From contig BBXU01002141.1 of the NCBI GenBank assembly GCA_001598975.1, positions 1 to 24,365 of the forward strand: a stretch of 24,365 bases of DNA, given 5' to 3'. Source of the DNA: Parachlorella kessleri (taxonomy: Eukaryota > Chlorophyta > Trebouxiophyceae > Chlorellales > Chlorellaceae). The position numbers and the translations under genes are program-made. Positions 20,801 through 24,365 of this stretch are shown here, piece by piece. Below the pieces are notes generated by a model. The model made no database searches. It was not told the DNA's origin and was given only the letters and a program-made list of their open reading frames with translations. Every line of letters starts with the position of its first letter. The first letter of the stretch is position 1.

Positions 20801-23800
20801 GGGTACGCCCATGTGTGCGAGGTGGGGATCAATGTGGGGTGGGGGGTGGGGGGTGGGTGCCTGCTTGGGCTTGCTAGTGAGTTGACGATGAGGGAAGGTG
20901 TGGCTGAGCTGGTGACGCTTCTGCCAGTGTTACACTCCAAATGTGCAACACAGGGGATGTGCCTGCCAGCAGGGCTAGGCACCCGCTGCACGCTTCTTGC
21001 TGGGCGCAAAGCTGCTGGGCTGGCTGGGGATTGAGTTTGGACTTGGGGGAGTTAAGAGCACCCAACCAGTGCCAGCAAAAGTGTCCACGCATGTGTGTGG
21101 CAGCACCCTGCTGACGGTGGCAGCCAAGCTGCACGTTGCTGCAGGGGAGGAGCCGGCTGAAGCAGCTGGAGGAGTGGTGCGGCAAGGACTTTGACGGCCT
21201 CATCGTCTTTGATGAGAGTGAGTCAGCTCCGCTGCGTGTGCTGCCGCCCTTTGTCAGCTTCATGTTGGTTACTGACAAAAAAAAAGCTTTGTGGAACTCT
21301 TGTGTCCATCCGTGACTACCGCTGCACCTCCCTAGGTTGACTTTTGTAAAGCGCACTTTGGCAGCTCCGCGCAAGGCTTGGAAGCTGCCTTCAGTTGCCT
21401 CGCACGTGCCATGGATCCGGTCGAGCCCTGCCCCCTCCCCTTGCTCCACAATACACTGCCTGCCCGCCGCTGCATGCAGGCCACAAGGCCAAGAATTTGG
21501 TGCCAGAGGCGGGAGCCCGCCCGACCCAGGTGGGCAAGAAGGTGCTGGAGCTGCAGAGCAACCTGCCGGCGGCGCGCGTTGTCTATTGCAGCGCCACAGG
21601 TGAGACGCAAGGCCGCCCCAGTCACCGTTGCACATGTCACTTGCCTGTTGCATACCCCTGGATGCCTGGAGTAGGGGTTGAAACGCATGACCTTGGTGGG
21701 CGGCTGGCAATCGGAGGTTGCGCTTGTTAAAACGATTGGCCGTCTGCCATGAGGCTCGCGACGGGCACACAGGTATTGAGGGATTCTACATGTGTACGTG
21801 AGCAGGGGCGTCTGAGCCGCGCAACATGGGCTACATGACCCGGCTGGGGCTGTGGGGGGAGGGCAACCCCGCCTTCCGCGACTTTGGCCGCTTCCTGGAG
21901 GCGGTGCAGGTGAGGAGCGTCCCTGCCGCTGGTCCTACCGGGTGTGGTAGGCATCACCACAAACAGACATTGGTTACATTCACCAAAGCCTGTTTGTGGG
22001 CATCCGCCCTGGCTGCTTCTGTTCTTTTTACCTGCCTGGTGAGCATGGAGCATCTGCAATTTCCCCTTTGAACTCGGCGGCACGGTGGGTATTGACCAAG
22101 GTGTCCACTGCGGCTGGCCGCATGTCACTGTCAGCCAGCTGGCTCAGTCGGTGCCAGATTTGCTGCAGTTGCAAGCAGCGGCCGTGGCGTGTGCTTGTGC
22201 AGGGCAAGGGTGGCGGCACCAACATGGCTGCGCTTGAGCTGGTAGCCATGGATATGAAGGCCCAGGGCATGTATGCCTGCCGCACCCTCTCCTTCGCAGG
22301 TGGGTGAGCGGGTGGTGGGGTGGCAGGGTGTCCTGGCTAGGTGTATTGCAGGCATGGAGGGCCGTCAGTGCATAGCGCAGGCACAACGCAGGGGTTGTGA
22401 CGGTCCTGGCGCCAGCGTTTGGGGCCATGCCGCCTGCCCGGCGCCCTCCTGGCTCTGTATCGTGCTTGATGGAATTCAGGAGGGCTCCCAGCAAAGCTAC
22501 CCGTGCTGGAAGATAACCATAACGGCCGTTGCGGAGTTTTGTATCCAGACCTAGGCTTGGCAGCTGAGTGCCTGGCCTCGATGTTTATGCAGGCGCGGAG
22601 TTTGAGACCATCGAGGCGCCGCTGGAGGAGCCGGTGTCCTCGCAGTATCGGGAATCCGCAGCCCTGTGGAACCAGCTCTTCCGAGAGTTTGTGTTTGCGG
22701 AGGAACAGGTGCGGCACGCCTGGCTGGCTGGCTACTGGCTGGCTGAGGGCGGCAGGGTCTGAACCCATGCACGTTGCCGGTGGTGGCTACCCTTTTGTAT
22801 GAACACTCCTGGAGCCCCAGGCCTGCGAAAGCCTGAGTGCTCTTGCCCATCACGGCAACGTGCATGCGTACGCATGTGTCACACGCTGCGCTGCGTTGCC
22901 CGTACTCCACCTGAACCTGAGCTAACCCAGAGAAGCATGCTTGCCTCCTCGGCCTTGCAGGTGGAGAACGTTAAAGGTGCGGTGGCACACGCCAAGGCGG
23001 CCTCTGCCTCGGAGGCCAGCGGGCCGGCAGCAGCAGCCACAGAGGGGGGGCGCGGCAGCGGGCGGCGGGGGGGTTTCGGAGATGCGCGCTCCATGCTTTG
23101 GCGCTCCTTCTGGGCCACGCACCAGCGCTTCTTCCGCCACATGTGCATGGCAGCCAAGGTAGGGGTGGGTGAGATGGAATATGAGGCGTGTGAAAAAGGG
23201 GGGGGGGGGTCGCGGGCGAGAGGGGCGGTAACTGCGTGCTCGGCCTGCTGCTGTCACTTGGACACAGCTATCTGGTTATTAAGAATGGTCATCTATCGGA
23301 CTGAGGCTCTCTCCGGGCTTGCTCTCTATGAGGCTTCCTTATAGGGTGTGGCCGCATGTGGTGCAATCTTTGCAAACGGGGTTAGCTGTAGTAGCCCTGG
23401 TTAGCTGTTAGAAGCCAACATCAGCTCAGCCCAGCCTGGACCTCGTGTCTACACTAACTAGCCATTGTTAGGACAACCTGGTTCGTAGCAGCACCAGCCC
23501 CGTGCGGCCCTCACAGCTCATACGACTTGGGAACTGCTCAACTAGCATGCTGCCTCGCTCCCCTCCCACGCACTCGTCTGCTTCTTTGCTGCCAGGTGCC
23601 TGCTGTGGTGCGCATGGCCAAGGCCGCTGTGTCCTCGGGCAAGTGTGTGGTCATCGGGCTGCAGTCCACGGGCGAGGCTCGCACTGTGGAGGCGGTGCAG
23701 CGCTCCAAAGCGGAGCGCAGCAGGCAGCGGCAGCAGCAGCGGCAGCAGGAGGGGCAGGAGGCCGGGCAGGGCGGGGAGGAGAAGGAGGGGGATGACGATG

Positions 23801-24365
23801 AGCTGGACGACTTTGTGTCTGGTGAGGCTCGGCCTGGGCAGCTGGTGCTGCACATGGCCTGCAACGGTGGCGGTGTATGGGGGCAGCGGCTGCGGTTGGC
23901 CTTACATGCCGAAATGGGTTTGCTGTTGAAGGCAGACATGCCAAAAGCCTGAGAGTCGGTAGCCTTGCGTATTTGTGAGCTCCGTAAGTGCAACACGGGC
24001 AGCAGCACAGCAGTCTGGAGTGGAAACTCCAAGGGAATAACTGCGCTTAATCACTCTCTCGCGATGAGTGGGTACCCTGCTGGTGCAAACAGCCGTGCCG
24101 GCGGCTTGGCCTTGTGTGCAGGCCCTCGGGAGCTGCTGCTGAAGCTTGTGGAGGATTACTACCCGCTCCCACCAGATCCCAGCGCTGAGGACGCTGAGGC
24201 AGGTGGGCATGCGATGCCCGATGCGCCATACACCCTGGCTACGGGCCGTCCGCAGTACTGTCGTTGTTACGAGGTTTACTGGCACTTATTACAGGGCCGC
24301 AGGTCTGAGACCGCCGTTGGGAGGCAGGCACCTCCTGCCAGTCTGTACCCCCGCCCGCCCGCCCG
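17811..24365 (+). CDS. Strawberry notch / FORGETTER1-like helicase-type protein, 3' truncated
   Basis: SF2 helicase-like chromatin-associated protein (SBNO in animals, FGT1 in plants). Visible exons: 17811-17871, 18054-18745, 18979-19065, 19345-19386, 19612-19761, 20007-20190, 20678-20802, 21145-21217, 21480-21599, 21806-21909, 22203-22299, 22593-22708, 22961-23158, 23596-23821, 24122-24202, giving about 785 aa in phase; the rest lies past the edge. A CxxC...CxxC zinc-finger-like element (Cys12, 15, 37, 40) opens the protein, followed by a Gln/Ala-rich region (about 44-250) and an acidic patch (264-275). The family core follows: [11 protein letters not shown], Walker [12 protein letters not shown] (358-368, Lys365), [26 protein letters not shown], motif II DESH (470-473, usually DECH here), [14 protein letters not shown] motif (509-511), [60 protein letters not shown] (704-713) and [15 protein letters not shown]. 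The start is tentative: other Met codons are near and a CAG acceptor precedes Val10. FGT1 keeps heat-memory genes free of nucleosomes in plants. Confidence 0.94.
18176..18730 (+). repeat. CAG/GCA-rich segment coding for Gln/Ala tracts
   Basis: Within strawberry notch exon 2, repeated CAG, CAA and GCA/GCG codons encode interrupted Gln runs of up to 7 residues and Ala-rich helices (roughly residues 62-250). Codons are mixed CAG/CAA rather than a pure triplet run, which argues for an old, stable tract. The encoded region is predicted to be disordered or coiled-coil-like. The same composition produces long spurious frames on both strands here. Confidence 0.85.
20191..20677 (+). other. Long intron 6 of the strawberry notch gene
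   Basis: A 487-bp phase-1 intron with a GT donor and CAG acceptor, located between the DDVG and [10 protein letters not shown] coding parts. It is T/G-rich near the donor (about 20205-20265). I see no nested gene or repeat with clear borders. Confidence 0.7.
20836..20857 (+). other. Predicted G-quadruplex motif in intron 7
   Basis: Four G runs of lengths 4, 6, 6 and 3 are separated by single T residues, on the coding strand of strawberry notch intron 7 (20803-21144), 34 bp after the donor. Loops of one nucleotide make this a very stable quadruplex pattern, in DNA and in the pre-mRNA. A role in splicing or transcription is inference. Confidence 0.7.
23159..23595 (+). other. Long intron 13 of the strawberry notch gene with a 12-G run
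   Basis: A 437-bp phase-0 intron between the [13 protein letters not shown] and VPAVVRMAK coding parts. It holds a run of 12 G (23198-23209) after five A residues, a site prone to sequencing and replication slippage. Nothing else is recognised in it. Confidence 0.65.
24203..24365 (+). other. Right-edge intron sequence and CCCG repeats
   Basis: After the donor at 24203-24204 (phase 1) no further strawberry notch exon can be assigned; the C-terminal half of the protein must lie beyond the window. The last bases are repeated CCCG units (from about 24350), a simple repeat that may coincide with a contig or sequencing border. Confidence 0.5.

Noticed and set aside
20874..21770. 298-codon minus-strand frame
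   Set aside because: Antisense to strawberry notch exons 8-9 with no recognisable domain.

Overview
The window is nuclear DNA from a green alga (Chlorophyta). The evidence is intron-dense, GC-rich genes (7 genes with 48 introns that I could place), Gln/Ala-rich low-complexity inserts in proteins, and several families typical of the plant lineage (SRR1-like, DUF506, WAV2/ABHD13-like hydrolase, FORGETTER1/strawberry notch). The exact genus cannot be read from the sequence. No prokaryotic, organellar, CRISPR, rRNA or tRNA feature was found.

Layout from left to right. 450-2647 (-) is UTP11, a small-subunit processome protein (253 aa, 7 exons). 2843-3310 is a short non-autonomous hAT-type transposon (MITE) with a perfect 8-bp target duplication, 195 bp upstream of the UTP11 start. 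3599-7628 (-) is a TPR protein of kinesin-light-chain repeat type with a mitochondrial-like presequence (571 aa, 10 exons). 7908-10656 (+) is a membrane-anchored cysteine synthase-like PLP enzyme (396 aa, 9 exons). 10895-12274 (-) is an SRR1-like protein (338 aa, 3 exons). 12537-13888 (+) is a DUF506 protein (257 aa, 4 exons). 14739-17449 (-) is an alpha/beta hydrolase of the ABHD13/WAV2 family (357 aa, 7 exons). From 17811 (+) to beyond the right edge lies the SF2-like strawberry notch/FORGETTER1 protein (about 785 aa over 15 visible exons).

Exon borders were set by hand. Splice phases agree throughout, and each of the six complete genes sums to a whole number of codons. Gene order gives three head-to-head pairs with only 279, 262 and 361 bp between start codons (TPR/Cys-synthase, SRR1/DUF506, hydrolase/strawberry notch). 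These gaps must hold shared or back-to-back promoters, and each contains short inverted or direct repeats.

The genes do not form one pathway. They are ordinary housekeeping and regulatory genes: ribosome assembly, mitochondrial TPR scaffold, sulfur amino-acid-type PLP chemistry, light/clock-type regulator, membrane hydrolase, and chromatin/helicase-like factor. I do not see a new multi-gene system. The most notable observations are the intact hAT MITE, an unusually high share of GC-AG introns (5 of 48), the repeat-bearing bidirectional promoters, and lineage-specific changes in the strawberry notch protein (a DESH box and a long Gln-rich insert).
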